Of a stretch of 64,000 nucleotides of DNA, positions 26,221 to 36,180 are shown piece by piece. The number at the start of each line of letters is the position of its first letter. Positions within the stretch are counted from its first letter, which is position 1. The stretch is from contig CAILLX010000071.1 of NCBI GenBank assembly GCA_903835185.1, forward strand, positions 1 through 64,000, read 5' to 3'. Under the pieces are notes generated by a model that was given only the letters and a program-made list of their open reading frames with translations, had not been told where the DNA came from and made no database searches. Made by a program: the position numbers and the translations under genes. The stretch is from an uncultured bacterium. GTDB lineage: Bacteria > Cyanobacteriota > Vampirovibrionia > Obscuribacterales > Obscuribacteraceae.

Positions 26221-26733
26221 ATGAGTAAGCAATACATTTATCAGTACACAACAGCCGCTCTCGCCCTTGCTACTCTACTATTGAGCAGCTGTAGCTCCGG
26301 AACGGGCAAAGTGTCATTTAAATCTGGCGGCATGACTCACACCTTTTCTGAGGGGCAAGCATCAGTACCAACTGACTTTCCGCTTCCAGTGTATCCTACC
26401 GCCACAGTCACCGGGTCAGTGTCTGCTGAAGGCGGCTCTGACGACGAGCATTCACGATTTCTCATGCTTACTTCCAAAGACACTGTCGAGAAAGTCCGCA
26501 AGTATTACATTGAGCAGCTTAAGGCTGGCAACTGGCAGCTGGGAAGCGAGCAATCTTCAGGCAGTTTGATCAATCTGACAGCAACTCAGAAAGACCTGGA
26601 AGCTAATGTGATGGTCTCAGGCGACGGGCAGAAGACCACAATCAGCCTTTCTGTAAACAAGGCTACAAACAGCACTCCTGTGCCGGACAGCAGTAATTAT
26701 CAACCGAACAAAGTGACCCCGCCTACTGATTAA
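26221..26733 (+). CDS. Predicted lipoprotein of unknown function
   Basis: 170 residues. Type II signal peptide with lipobox LLSSC (Cys 24), so the mature protein should be lipid-anchored. The mature part has PTDFPLPVYPTATVTGS and a domain in which a TSKDTVEKVRKYYIEQL helix is followed by beta strands (NWQLGSEQSSG, ANVMVSGDG); this pattern is common in small bacterial lipoproteins that carry one compact alpha/beta domain. Low-complexity Asn/Pro/Thr tail. Single-gene unit. Confidence 0.75.
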   Translation: MSKQYIYQYTTAALALATLLLSSCSSGTGKVSFKSGGMTHTFSEGQASVPTDFPLPVYPTATVTGSVSAEGGSDDEHSRFLMLTSKDTVEKVRKYYIEQLKAGNWQLGSEQSSGSLINLTATQKDLEANVMVSGDGQKTTISLSVNKATNSTPVPDSSNYQPNKVTPPTD

Positions 26734-26760
26734 GCTGATCAGTAAATCTCTCAACCACTC

Positions 26761-27486
26761 CTACCACAAAGAGAAAAACTGTTTTGAGGAGCCAGCCGCT
26801 CTGCTTGTAGCGACTGAGCAATAACGTAGTGCGGCTAACACTTCAGTATCTTCCACCTGGTGGAAATCGTTATAAAAACAGCCTACAGCTGAAAAGTCAT
26901 GCGGAATTGAAAGAGCCAGAAGATAATCGCACTCCTGCTTCAGTTTCAGGTATGTATCATAGGGGATGACCGGCGTAGCCAGCCAAACCCGGGCGCAAGC
27001 ATGTTGCTTCACTGTGCGCAAAGCAGCTAAAGTTGTCATCCCTGTAGCTATACCGTCATCAACAATGATGACCAGTTTGCCTTGCCAGGTCGGGCGCGAC
27101 TGCATACCTGAGCGCTCCACCAGGGACATCTCTTGTTGCCTGGTCTGGCAGATCAGCAGCTCTTTCTGGTCGTGTTGTGCCTTGAGGTACAGCTCAGAGT
27201 TGCCAAACAGCTGCGGAATGCGCGCGTCGAGCACAACCACTCCACTTGAAGAAACTGCTCCTATCGCCAGCTCGGGATTGTCTGGAGCGCGAATCTTTTT
27301 CGAGACCAAAACATCGATTGAGCAACGAAGCTCTATGGCAATCTCGGCAGCTACAGGCACTCCACCACGAGGTAACCCTACAACTACAGTTGATTCCGGA
27401 GTGAAGGTAGAATCCTTTTCAAGAAGATCTCGCAACAGTCTGGACAGCTGCTGTCCCGCATCCTGGCGGTTTGTAAACATAGCCAC
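26761..27486 (-). CDS. Phosphoribosyltransferase-domain protein
   Basis: 241 residues of the type I PRTase fold. The PRPP loop is VIIVDDGIATGMTTLAAL (residues about 134-151), with the paired acids DD and the TG-T motif; VVGLPRGGVPVAAEIA at the N terminus is the pyrophosphate loop region. This subgroup (often annotated as phosphoribosyltransferase near erythromycin esterase or dienelactone hydrolase domains) has no assigned substrate. Alone, convergent with the lipoprotein gene. Confidence 0.8.
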   Translation of the reverse strand: MAMFTNRQDAGQQLSRLLRDLLEKDSTFTPESTVVVGLPRGGVPVAAEIAIELRCSIDVLVSKKIRAPDNPELAIGAVSSSGVVVLDARIPQLFGNSELYLKAQHDQKELLICQTRQQEMSLVERSGMQSRPTWQGKLVIIVDDGIATGMTTLAALRTVKQHACARVWLATPVIPYDTYLKLKQECDYLLALSIPHDFSAVGCFYNDFHQVEDTEVLAALRYCSVATSRAAGSSKQFFSLW

Positions 27487-27580
27487 CTCGTTGTCATTGC
27501 AACCAGTCTAGGCAATACCAGTTTAATTCAGATTGCTTTAGAATGGTCCAACTCTCGTTTGTCCCCACTATTAAGAGTGA

Positions 27581-28216
27581 TTGCAAGTGAAAGCTGATAA
27601 AGAAGCTGCCCAAGTCTGTCAACCAGAACCTCTTGGTGAAGTAGTCTCTTCTTCAATTACCGGCTTTGTAGCAACTGTGAGAACAGCTCAGACCGGGGTT
27701 CCTCTTGCGATCGGTCCGGGGTTTGGCACCTTTGTGCGAGTTGAATCGCCAGAGCAGATGATGACTATAGTAGCTGTAGTTTACAACCTGATTACAGGAG
27801 CAGCCGATTCAAGTCACACACCGACAGCGTTGGGGATGAGCAGGCAGCAGCTGGCAGTCGAACAACCGCACATTTTCTCCTTGCTACGTACAGAGCTCCA
27901 TGCAGTAAACATCGGCTATTTCCAGCATGGAAAGTATTTTTCTCACCTGCCACCGCACCCAGCTCAGGTACACGATTTTGTCTATTCATGCACAGCACAG
28001 GAGGTGCAAACTGCAACAGAAGAGGTTGACTTCTTACGTCTTATAGCCGGAGTAACAACCGTCCCGTCCGATGAGCTGCTAGCCTCTGCCATTCGTGAGT
28101 CCAGCCTGGTCCACACTGAACAATTCCTCATCACAGCAGGACAGGCTCTCGCCCAGCTCTTTCGTGAAGATTATGACCGTCTGCTTGCCGTCTTAAAGAA
28201 AGTCAAACCACACTGA
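27581..28216 (+). CDS. HAS-barrel-like conserved protein
   Basis: 211 residues, no signal or membrane segment. The first 60 residues (LGEVVSSSITGFVATVRT, GPGFGTFVRVES) look like the HAS barrel that precedes HerA/ATP-synthase-type ATPases, here without an ATPase domain. The rest is helical. Stand-alone proteins of this sort are known from cyanobacterial relatives, where they are often near a HerA-like ATPase; none is seen here. Start is TTG 27581 or GTG 27587, neither with a strong ribosome site. The 270 bases that follow are empty. Confidence 0.6.
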   Translation: MQVKADKEAAQVCQPEPLGEVVSSSITGFVATVRTAQTGVPLAIGPGFGTFVRVESPEQMMTIVAVVYNLITGAADSSHTPTALGMSRQQLAVEQPHIFSLLRTELHAVNIGYFQHGKYFSHLPPHPAQVHDFVYSCTAQEVQTATEEVDFLRLIAGVTTVPSDELLASAIRESSLVHTEQFLITAGQALAQLFREDYDRLLAVLKKVKPH

Positions 28217-28534
28217 CGAGCAGCTTAACGACATGATCTCAGTTGACTTGCCAAGGCAACAATGTACTTGTGTAGCCGCAGCGACTGAAGCCAGCCTGAC
28301 CAATCATCAAGCAATATCCAGCTTGACTACCAACTGGCAAAGGCAAGCCTTATAGCAAACCATCCCCTCTGCTTTGATAATGCCTGACGAACTAGAAAGC
28401 ATGTCAAATCTTTTCTGCAGACCGGTGGCAGTTTGTGGAAAGATTCGCTAGTATTGGGAGATTATCGGTTGCCTCTCGGTCACTGATTGCAAACAAAGTT
28501 CTCAGCTGTCGACTTGGCAGGGTTTTCAAGCTCA

Positions 28535-29794
28535 ATGACACAGATGTCGGACAAGAAGTTTAATGGGCTGTCTGTTCCGGCGGGTGAGAAGATCCGCTTT
28601 GCAGACGGTAAGCCGCAATGCCCAGACAGGCCTATCATCCCCTTTATTGAAGGAGATGGTACTGGACCTGACATCTGGCAGGCTACCAAGAGGGTTCTTG
28701 ATGCTGCTGTAATAAAAGCTTATGCAGGCAAGCGTTCCATCGCCTGGTTCGAAGTTTTTGCCGGCGAGAAAGCAAACAAGCATTTTGGATCCTGGTTGCC
28801 AGAAGACAGTATCAAGGCCATTCGGGAGTTTGGAGTAGCAATAAAAGGGCCATTGACAACGCCAATAGGCGGTGGAATGCGCAGCTTGAATGTGACACTG
28901 CGCCAGATCTTTGACCTGTACTGTTGCGTTCGTCCAGTCAAATACTTTGCCGGTGTGCCATCGCCTGTAGTGGCGCCTGAAAAGTTAGATGTCGTTATTT
29001 TTAGAGAAAACACTGAAGACGTATATGCCGGTATAGAGTATCCGATTGATTCAGCTGAGGCAAAGCAGCTCATCGAGCTAATCGCCTCTTTCGGTAAGAC
29101 AATTCGCCCAGACTCCGGCATCGGCATCAAACCGATATCCAGATTTGGCTCACAGCGCCTTGTGCGACGTGCAATTCAATATGCGCTGGAGCACAATCGT
29201 CGCACTGTAACGCTCGTCCATAAAGGCAACATCATGAAGTTTACCGAGGGAGCTTTCAGGGACTGGGGTTACCAGTTGGCTGCCTCCGAATTCGCCTCCA
29301 GCTGGGTCTCAGAAGAGACGTTGCACACCGAGTTTCAAGATAGACTGCCACCAGGCAAGGTTATCGTCAACGATCGCATCGCCGACTCAATGTTTCAGCA
29401 GGTGCTATCCCGGCCAGAAGAATACTCAGTGCTGGCAACAGCTAATCTAAACGGCGACTATCTTTCCGATGCATGCGCTGCACAGGTTGGCGGACTTGGT
29501 ATTGCTCCTGGTGCAAACATTGGCGATGACTGCGCCATTTTTGAAGCCACTCACGGTACTGCACCCAAGTACGCTGGACTGGATATGGTCAACCCTGGAT
29601 CTGTCATTCTATCCGGAGCTATGATGCTTGAATTCCTGGGATGGGTTGAAGCTAAGGAGATAGTGCACGATGCACTCGGCAAAACCATTCAGAAGAAAAC
29701 GGTTACCTACGATTTTGCGCGAATGATGAGTGGTGCCACCCAGTTAAGAACTAGTGAGTTCGGGTTGGCAATTATCGATAATATGGTTGGTTAA
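28535..29794 (+). CDS. icd: Isocitrate dehydrogenase (NADP+)
   Basis: About 419 residues. Oxidative decarboxylation of isocitrate to 2-oxoglutarate, the substrate of KorAB encoded further along. Isocitrate-binding [18 protein letters not shown], and [10 protein letters not shown] are intact; [10 protein letters not shown] has the Lys-Tyr pair that binds the NADP 2'-phosphate in the E. coli enzyme. The ATG at 28535 is preferred over an in-frame TTG at 28487; an ATG three codons on is also possible. Followed closely by the Sm-like gene, fmt and rsmB. Confidence 0.95.
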   Translation: MTQMSDKKFNGLSVPAGEKIRFADGKPQCPDRPIIPFIEGDGTGPDIWQATKRVLDAAVIKAYAGKRSIAWFEVFAGEKANKHFGSWLPEDSIKAIREFGVAIKGPLTTPIGGGMRSLNVTLRQIFDLYCCVRPVKYFAGVPSPVVAPEKLDVVIFRENTEDVYAGIEYPIDSAEAKQLIELIASFGKTIRPDSGIGIKPISRFGSQRLVRRAIQYALEHNRRTVTLVHKGNIMKFTEGAFRDWGYQLAASEFASSWVSEETLHTEFQDRLPPGKVIVNDRIADSMFQQVLSRPEEYSVLATANLNGDYLSDACAAQVGGLGIAPGANIGDDCAIFEATHGTAPKYAGLDMVNPGSVILSGAMMLEFLGWVEAKEIVHDALGKTIQKKTVTYDFARMMSGATQLRTSEFGLAIIDNMVG

Positions 29795-29831
29795 AGGTTC
29801 GAACAGTGTTGTTTACAATGTGGAGGTTTTC

Positions 29832-30053
29832 ATGACTCAGATGTCCCCAACGGCTCAAGTTGCGAAGGAAAAATTGGTCTATCTCCGCCAGTGGGTCGGC
29901 AACAAAGTTGCTGTAAAACTGGTCAACGGTGGCGGTTACGCAGGCGTGCTCACCAACATAGTTTTTGACGGCACCAGACTTATGTACATCATGATTGATG
30001 ACACAATTTGCCTTAATTTCGACCATGTGCTGGAAGTTAAGTTGGGTACCTAA
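29832..30053 (+). CDS. Small Sm-like fold protein, unknown function
   Basis: 73 residues. The pattern VGNKVAVKLVNGGGYAGVLTN, FDGTRLMYIMIDD and FDHVLEVKLG has the five-strand rhythm of Sm/Hfq/LSm proteins (G.x.V.V.L.NG..Y.G.L). It lacks the Hfq KH motif. ATG at 29832 with TGGAGG eight bases upstream, 37 bases after icd and 18 before fmt, so it is part of a translation-linked operon. RNA binding is a guess from fold pattern only. Confidence 0.65.
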   Translation: MTQMSPTAQVAKEKLVYLRQWVGNKVAVKLVNGGGYAGVLTNIVFDGTRLMYIMIDDTICLNFDHVLEVKLGT

Positions 30054-30071
30054 AAGGTCAAACGACAAACC

Positions 30072-31031
30072 GTGCGCATCATCTTCCTGGGAACACCAGA
30101 GTTTGCTGTTCCAACGCTGGAAAAGCTTATAGCCTGGCCAAAGGCCGAGGTGGTAGCTTTGCTCTGTCAACCAGACAGGCCCAGCGGGCGAGGGCAGAAG
30201 GTATTAATGCCAGCAACCAAAGTGGTTGCCTTGAACAATAATATTCCGGTTATGCAACCTGAGCGGCTCTCTAAATCACCAGAGATTGTAGAAGCTGCCT
30301 GCGCTCTCAAGCCAGATATCCTTGTGATGGTCGCTTTTGGACAGATCTTAAAGAAGCCTGTCCTTGAGATGGCTCCGCACGGAGTACTCAACCTTCATGG
30401 ATCATTGTTGCCTCAGTATAGGGGTCCAGCACCAATCAATTGGGCCATTATCAACGGCGAACAAGAGACCGGGGTAACTACAATGTTCTCCGATGCAGGC
30501 GTTGACACCGGCGCGATGTTCCTCAAGAAAGCAGTATCGATAGACCCGGATATTAATGCCGGTGAGTTGGCAAAAACGCTGGCGATCCTGGGATCCGATC
30601 TGGTCATAGAGACTCTTGACCAGATTCTTCATGGGATAATTGAGCCTCAGGCTCAAGATCACAGCAAGGCATCTTACGCGCCGATGTTGACAAAGGAACT
30701 GGGAGCAATAAACTGGTCACAATCTGCCTATCAGATCCACAACCAGGTGCGCGGACTTTATCCATGGCCGGGGACATACACAAATTTCTCCGACAATCAG
30801 CTGAAGATCATAACTACACATGTCTGCGACACAGAGGCAGCCTCTGGAGCACAGCCTGGTCAAATAGTCTCATGTGGAGAGAAGGTTTTAGTAGCTTGTG
30901 GCAGCGGAGCCCAGACCGTTGAGCTGGAAGAAGTCCAACCAGCAAATAAAGCGCGAATGAAAGGACGCGATTGGGCCAACGGTGCAAGATTAAAAGCGGG
31001 TGCAATCCTTGGTTCCGAGGTTAAGTTGTGA
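30072..31031 (+). CDS. fmt: Methionyl-tRNA formyltransferase
   Basis: 319 residues. Formylates initiator Met-tRNA. FLGTPEFAVPTLEKL opens the Rossmann domain, LNLHGSLLPQYRGPAPINWA holds the catalytic His and Asn region, and GVTTMFSDAGVDTG follows; the C-terminal OB-like domain starts near 205. GTG start. The stop overlaps the GTG of rsmB. Normal length. Confidence 0.97.
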   Translation: MRIIFLGTPEFAVPTLEKLIAWPKAEVVALLCQPDRPSGRGQKVLMPATKVVALNNNIPVMQPERLSKSPEIVEAACALKPDILVMVAFGQILKKPVLEMAPHGVLNLHGSLLPQYRGPAPINWAIINGEQETGVTTMFSDAGVDTGAMFLKKAVSIDPDINAGELAKTLAILGSDLVIETLDQILHGIIEPQAQDHSKASYAPMLTKELGAINWSQSAYQIHNQVRGLYPWPGTYTNFSDNQLKIITTHVCDTEAASGAQPGQIVSCGEKVLVACGSGAQTVELEEVQPANKARMKGRDWANGARLKAGAILGSEVKL

Positions 31032-32440
31032 CAAAAGACGCCACAAACATAGAGCGTAAAAGCGAAGCCGGAGTGGCAAGTCGCCGCCTGGCTGTTGAAA
31101 TTCTCATTAAGGTTGAGTCGGCTGGTGCTTATGCCAACCTGGCGCTGGCTAGCGCCTTTAAACGAAAGACTCTTTCAGAGCGTGATCGCGCATTTGTCAC
31201 TGCCCTGGTCTCCGGCGTCCTGCGCCATCGTATCAAGATAGATGAACGGATTGCCCAGCTGTCCAGCCGTAAGCTGGAAAGTTTGCCACTTTTCCTCAAG
31301 AATGCTCTACGTCTGGCAGTTTTTCAGATAGAACACATGAGTGATATTCCCCAATCTGCAATTGTCGATACTTGTGTAAAACTTGTTCACCTGGGCGGGC
31401 ATCAAGGTCAAGCCCGCTTTGCCAACGCTCTTTTGCGCAGCTATCTGAGAGCACAAGAGAGCTTTACGGACGACGAAGTGCTGCCAATCAACACTGAACA
31501 GCTGCCCAGCAGTTATTCGATGCCGATGTGGCTGGTAGAGAGATGGCTCAAGGCATGGGGACCTGACGAGACCAAGATTCTGCTTGAACATACTCAGACG
31601 ATACCAGAGTTGGTGCTTCGCACCTGTGAACAAGCAATTACACCTGAAGGTTTGCAAGAGATTCTCGAAGGCAGAGGCATGAAGCTACGCCGGGGCACTC
31701 TGGTACCATCTTGCCTGCTTGTTGAACAGCGCGGACCGTTGCGTGGTCCGGCAACCAAACTTCCTGGCTATGAAGAAGGATTGTTTGTTATTCAGGACGA
31801 AGCAGCAGCTTTTGTTTCCACTGTGGTAGACCCACGTCCAGGCGATCTGGTTATTGATCTTTGCGCTGCTCCTGGAGGCAAGAGCCTTCACATGGCTGAA
31901 CTCATGGAAAATAAAGGACGTGTGATAGCTGTAGACAGCCGACCAGCTCGCCTGGGATTGTTGCACAAGAGCAGGCAGCGACTGGGCTTAACCAACATTG
32001 AGACTTTTGTTGCTGATGCACGCTCATTCGTAACCGAGGCACAAGCTGATTGCGTCCTGCTTGACGCGCCCTGCACCGGTACTGGTGTCATAAACAGGAG
32101 ATCAGATATCAGATTCCGCCGGGATGCACCGGATTTAATACAACTCACTGAACTACAACGACAGCTTCTGGAGCATGCCAGTACACTGGTACGCTCTGGC
32201 GGCGTTTTGGTTTATTCGACCTGCTCAATCGAGCCGGAGGAGAACGAGGACAATATTAAGTGGTTTTTGCAAAACCACAACGATTTTCATCCGCTCTCGT
32301 TAAAACAGTTTGTGCCAGAGGACTTAGCTAGCGAATGGTCAGCCAAGACGAAAGTGGATCTTGATATCGGCTGGCTAACTCTCATGCCATCCCGCCACGG
32401 AACATCAGGTTTTTTCGTGTGTAGACTTGCACACAAATAG
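31028..32440 (+). CDS. rsmB: 16S rRNA (cytosine-5) methyltransferase RsmB
   Basis: 470 residues. N-terminal NusB-like domain (residues about 15-150, LFLKNALRLAVFQIEHM) and C-terminal Rossmann methyltransferase. SAM motif LCAAPGGKSLHMAEL, catalytic Cys pair in LLDAPCTGTG (motif IV) and YSTCSIEPEENED (motif VI). Modifies C967 in E. coli 16S rRNA. GTG start overlapping the fmt stop, the usual fmt-rsmB order. Confidence 0.96.
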   Translation: MTKDATNIERKSEAGVASRRLAVEILIKVESAGAYANLALASAFKRKTLSERDRAFVTALVSGVLRHRIKIDERIAQLSSRKLESLPLFLKNALRLAVFQIEHMSDIPQSAIVDTCVKLVHLGGHQGQARFANALLRSYLRAQESFTDDEVLPINTEQLPSSYSMPMWLVERWLKAWGPDETKILLEHTQTIPELVLRTCEQAITPEGLQEILEGRGMKLRRGTLVPSCLLVEQRGPLRGPATKLPGYEEGLFVIQDEAAAFVSTVVDPRPGDLVIDLCAAPGGKSLHMAELMENKGRVIAVDSRPARLGLLHKSRQRLGLTNIETFVADARSFVTEAQADCVLLDAPCTGTGVINRRSDIRFRRDAPDLIQLTELQRQLLEHASTLVRSGGVLVYSTCSIEPEENEDNIKWFLQNHNDFHPLSLKQFVPEDLASEWSAKTKVDLDIGWLTLMPSRHGTSGFFVCRLAHK

Positions 32441-32465
32441 CAATCACATTTAAAGGGGAATAGAA

Positions 32466-33296
32466 ATGGAGATTTTTTCAATACTTGGATTTATTGCAGC
32501 AGTAGCCTTGCTGTCCAGTATCCGCTTCGTTAATGAGTATGATCGCCTGGTAATCTTCAGAATGGGACGAGCAATCGGAGTGAGAGGTCCAGGGCTATGC
32601 TTTGTCGCTCCGGTAATTGAGCAAGGGAAGAAAGTCGACCTGAGAATTATCACTATGTCGATCCCGATGCAGGAGATTATCACCAAAGATAATGTTTCAG
32701 CAAGAACTGCAGCAGTCTGCTTCTTCCAGGTAATTGATCCATTTAAGGTTGTGACCAAAATTGAAGACCCTTATAATGCCACAAACCAGATTGCTCAAAC
32801 CACATTGCGCAGCGTGCTCGGACAGCACGAACTAGACCACTTGCTTGCAGACAGAGACACGATTAATGCCAAGCTCCAGGCGATGATTGACAGGCAGACT
32901 GAAGGTTGGGGTATCAAGGTCAATACAGTTGAAGTGAAAGACGTCGAGATTCCTGACAATATGCAGCGGGCCATGGCAAGACAGGCCGAGGCTGAACGGG
33001 AAAGACGCGCCAAGGTTGTAGCTGCTGAAGGCGAGCTGCAAGCTGCAGAGAAGCTGTCTCAAGCTGCAAGAATGCTCGCCACCGAGCCCGGTGCCATGCA
33101 GTTAAGGCAGCTTCAGTCGATGGTAGAAGTATCTGCAGAGAAGAACACCACTTTGATCTTCCCGATACCTATCGAACTGATAGATTTTGCCAGGAGTGCT
33201 GCAGCCAAAATTAATGCAAGTCTTGACAGGCAGTCCGGGCAAGAAGACAGGTCAACTACAATCCAGGTGAAGGAAGTCACAAAGGAGAAAGCATAA
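32466..33296 (+). CDS. Slipin / SPFH (band 7) membrane protein
   Basis: 276 residues. One N-terminal membrane helix (FSILGFIAAVALLSSI), then the band 7 domain starting VNEYDRLVIFRMG and including RGPGLCFVAP and ITKDNVSARTAAVCFFQV. A charged coiled coil follows (MARQAEAERERRAKVVAAEGEL). Slipins form oligomers on membrane microdomains and usually pair with an NfeD-like protein; none is adjacent here. Ribosome site AGGGG nine bases upstream of the ATG. Cotranscribed with rsmB by distance (25 bases). Confidence 0.92.
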   Translation: MEIFSILGFIAAVALLSSIRFVNEYDRLVIFRMGRAIGVRGPGLCFVAPVIEQGKKVDLRIITMSIPMQEIITKDNVSARTAAVCFFQVIDPFKVVTKIEDPYNATNQIAQTTLRSVLGQHELDHLLADRDTINAKLQAMIDRQTEGWGIKVNTVEVKDVEIPDNMQRAMARQAEAERERRAKVVAAEGELQAAEKLSQAARMLATEPGAMQLRQLQSMVEVSAEKNTTLIFPIPIELIDFARSAAAKINASLDRQSGQEDRSTTIQVKEVTKEKA

Positions 33297-33298
33297 GG

Positions 33299-33865
33299 TC
33301 ATCTTTCTTCGGCTTGACTACTCTCAATCTGGTGTAAGAACTCAGCCAGTGTCACTTCTTTGGGCCTCTTCATGATCCAGGTGCAGGCTTCAACTACTGC
33401 CTGGCTTAATGCCTCATAGGGATAATCAGCTACAGCTGCCATAAAAACAAGTTTGTACGGCGCCAGATTCTCGCCGTACCAGAGAAAGACTTGTGGTTTG
33501 GCGCCAGCGCCAAAGTTGAGGAGCAGATGGTCCAGGTCTTGCGGCGGGCTGACGTCAAAGCCCCGCTCGTACTCAGTTATTGTGTCGAGTCCATAGGCAA
33601 CGTCCAACCCTGCCCGAATCCTGCCAAATAATCCGCCGTAAAGGAAACCTCGTCCACGGCAGACAATCAGCTGATCATTCTCTCTTTTATATGCCAGCCA
33701 GCCACGCCAGCCTTTGGGAACTTTGTCACCCAGCTGAACTCCGACTTCTTTTTCAACAAACTGAAGCAAACTATTACAATCTGGCGGCAGTTCAGCAAAA
33801 CTTTTCTCGCTTGCCTCTTTGGCCAGCAACTCAGATTCCAGCTCTAAAAGTCTCAGGTGAAACAT
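33299..33865 (-). CDS. Hypothetical protein
   Basis: 188 residues, acidic, soluble, no recognised motif. It has the segments GWRGWLAYKRENDQLIVCRG, GLDVAYGLDTITEYERGFD and a helical C terminus. Tryptophan- and leucine-rich with no low complexity, so it is likely a real folded protein. ATG with GGAGAG upstream. Convergent with the slipin gene, with stops two bases apart. The 280-base gap after it (to 34147) shows no gene. Confidence 0.6.
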   Translation of the reverse strand: MFHLRLLELESELLAKEASEKSFAELPPDCNSLLQFVEKEVGVQLGDKVPKGWRGWLAYKRENDQLIVCRGRGFLYGGLFGRIRAGLDVAYGLDTITEYERGFDVSPPQDLDHLLLNFGAGAKPQVFLWYGENLAPYKLVFMAAVADYPYEALSQAVVEACTWIMKRPKEVTLAEFLHQIESSQAEER

Positions 33866-34147
33866 TAAATGTGCTCTCCCCTCCAGTTATTCCCTGAAGT
33901 TGCACAATCCATGCGTCGCTTAGGGCGAACACTACAGCAGCAGAAATTTTCATTTTATGTTGCCATAAAGCTCAGATCTGCACCGCTCTCACTCATCTCA
34001 TTTTTCAGCATGGTTAACTGAGTCGGTCAATAGCAAAACAATTCGCTATGTCTCAGATAGATTTATGATTATTATCGTAGTTGTCTTACCATAAGTTGCT
34101 GCCATAGAAATGATAGTTGTTAATCTTCAGTCAAAGGAAGCTAAACG

Positions 34148-36109
34148 ATGAAGGCCCTAATTCTCCTGCTGTGCGCACTGCTTGCGGGACAACCACTTGC
34201 CCTCGGACATGACAGAGGCGCGGCAGCGCAGCAAACACTTCCACTACTCGACACGATGGTGGTAGAAAACGTGCCTCCTGTTCCCACAGCACTGGTAGAA
34301 GAGGCAGATCGCTATACCGGCTTTCGGGCAGCACTACTTAGTAGCTGGCACCCTACCAGGCGCGAGATGCTTATCACCACCAGGTTCGCAGACACAGACC
34401 AGGTACACCTGGTGCGCAGTCCAGCCGGTGCGCGCACCCAACTCACCTTTTTCAAAGACAGAGTAGACAGCGCCAGTTGGCAACCAGTAAATGGAAATTA
34501 CTTTGTCTTTGCCAAGGACAGAGGCGGTGATGAATTCTTCCAACTATACCGTTTTGATATTGCAACCAAGGCTGTCACTCTTCTCACCGACGGCACTTCA
34601 CGCAACACCGGAGCTGTCTGGTCTCACGCCGGCAACACGATAGCCTATGGGTCCACCAGACGCAACGGCAAGGACGTGGACATTTATACGGTCGACCCGT
34701 CAGACCCGGCTACCTCCACTCGACGCCTGGCAGAGCTAACCGGTGGCGGCTGGGCTGTTCTCGATTGGTCACCTGATGATCGACAGCTGCTGGTAGCAGA
34801 AGAGATCTCAGCTAATGAGTCTTACCTGTGGCTCTTCGATACTACCAATGGTGCCAGAAAATTGGTAACACATAAAAGCGGTGCCGAACCGGTAGCATAT
34901 GAATACGCCCAGTTTGCCCCTGCAGGTGATGGCATTTATGCAATAACAGACAGAAACTGTGAGTTCAAAAGGCTTGCCTATATTAACTTGAAGACGTTAT
35001 CGCATAAGTACCTGACCAGTCACATCACCTGGGACATTGATGACATTGCCCTCTCCTGGGACGGCTTACATCTGGCATTTGTCAGCAATGAAGATGGTCG
35101 TGCCAGGCTCCATCTTCTCGACACCAAAACAAACTTAGAGATGCCGCTGCCAGCCCTTCCTGCCGGACAGATAACAGACTTACGCTGGCACAAGAACAAC
35201 AAGGATCTGGGTTTTATTGTCTTTGGTGCCCGTTCGCCAGCTGATATCTATTCACTTGACATACAGTCAAGCTTAATTGAACGCTGGACGCAAAGCGAAA
35301 CAGGCATGATCTCTTGCAGCAGCCTACCCGAGCCTGAATTAATCAGATGGACAAGTTCTGACGGCAAAAGCATCTCTGGTTTTCTCTACAAGCCACCAGA
35401 GCGGTTTGCCGGCAAGCGCCCTGTGATTATCAATATCCATGGCGGTCCGGAGGGGCAGGCACGTCCGTTCTTTCTCGGGCGAAGCAACTATTATCTCAAT
35501 GAGCTGGGGGTGGCTATCATCTATCCAAACGTGCGCGGCTCTTCCGGCTTTGGCAAGAGCTTCCTCAAGCTCGACAACGGGCTTCTGCGCCGGGGTGCAT
35601 ACAGAGATATCGGTACTCTCCTTGACTGGATCAAAGGACGCGACGACCTGGATGCAGATCGTGTCATGGTCACCGGTGGCAGTTATGGCGGGCACATGAC
35701 ACTGGCAGTCTCTTGCTTCTATCCTGAGCGCATCCGTTGTGCTGTCGATGTAGTGGGACCATCCAACCTGGTGACTTTCCTGGAGAATACAGAAGACTAC
35801 AGACGGGATTTGCGCCGTGTGGAATACGGAGATGAGCGAGATCCCGAGGTAAGAGCATTCTTGCTTTCAATAGCGCCAATGAATAATGTAAGCCGCATTA
35901 CAAAGCCATTGTTTGTCGTACAAGGCAAGAATGATCCACGCGTTCCAGCCAGTGAAGCACTACAACTGGTGGCAGCCTTAAAAGCCAACCACACTCCCGC
36001 CTGGTTCCTTATGGCCAACGACGAGGGACACGGCTTCAGGAAGAAGAGCAATAGCGATTACCTCTTTTACGCCACAGTAATGTTCATCCGCAAATACCTA
36101 CTCGATTGA
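34148..36109 (+). CDS. Secreted S9 family peptidase (prolyl oligopeptidase/DPP type)
   Basis: 653 residues. Sec signal peptide (residues 1-20, LILLLCALLAGQPLALG). WD-like beta-propeller from about 50 to 380 (repeats such as WSHAGNTIAYGSTRR, WSPDDRQLLVAEE). Catalytic alpha/beta-hydrolase domain: nucleophile Ser in GGSYGGHMT, Asp in GKNDPRVP, His in DEGHGF, oxyanion segment NIHGGPEGQ. It hydrolyses short peptides, probably in the periplasm or outside the cell. Stand-alone gene. Confidence 0.93.
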   Translation: MKALILLLCALLAGQPLALGHDRGAAAQQTLPLLDTMVVENVPPVPTALVEEADRYTGFRAALLSSWHPTRREMLITTRFADTDQVHLVRSPAGARTQLTFFKDRVDSASWQPVNGNYFVFAKDRGGDEFFQLYRFDIATKAVTLLTDGTSRNTGAVWSHAGNTIAYGSTRRNGKDVDIYTVDPSDPATSTRRLAELTGGGWAVLDWSPDDRQLLVAEEISANESYLWLFDTTNGARKLVTHKSGAEPVAYEYAQFAPAGDGIYAITDRNCEFKRLAYINLKTLSHKYLTSHITWDIDDIALSWDGLHLAFVSNEDGRARLHLLDTKTNLEMPLPALPAGQITDLRWHKNNKDLGFIVFGARSPADIYSLDIQSSLIERWTQSETGMISCSSLPEPELIRWTSSDGKSISGFLYKPPERFAGKRPVIINIHGGPEGQARPFFLGRSNYYLNELGVAIIYPNVRGSSGFGKSFLKLDNGLLRRGAYRDIGTLLDWIKGRDDLDADRVMVTGGSYGGHMTLAVSCFYPERIRCAVDVVGPSNLVTFLENTEDYRRDLRRVEYGDERDPEVRAFLLSIAPMNNVSRITKPLFVVQGKNDPRVPASEALQLVAALKANHTPAWFLMANDEGHGFRKKSNSDYLFYATVMFIRKYLLD

Positions 36110-36127
36110 CCAGAGATAAGAACAGAC

Positions 36128-36180
36128 AGCAAAGCGTCTTGCCGCGCGGAGGAGGCGGCTACGCCGCCGACGGAGCGCTT
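36128..36180 (+). repeat. GC-rich GCGGAGG dispersed repeat, copy 3
   Basis: Reads AGCAAAGCGTCTTGCCGCGC then GGAGGAGGCGGCTACGCCGCC then GACGGAGCG; inner GGCGGCTACGCCGCC is a hairpin. Between two convergent genes, it could serve as a transcription stop. Confidence 0.6.
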
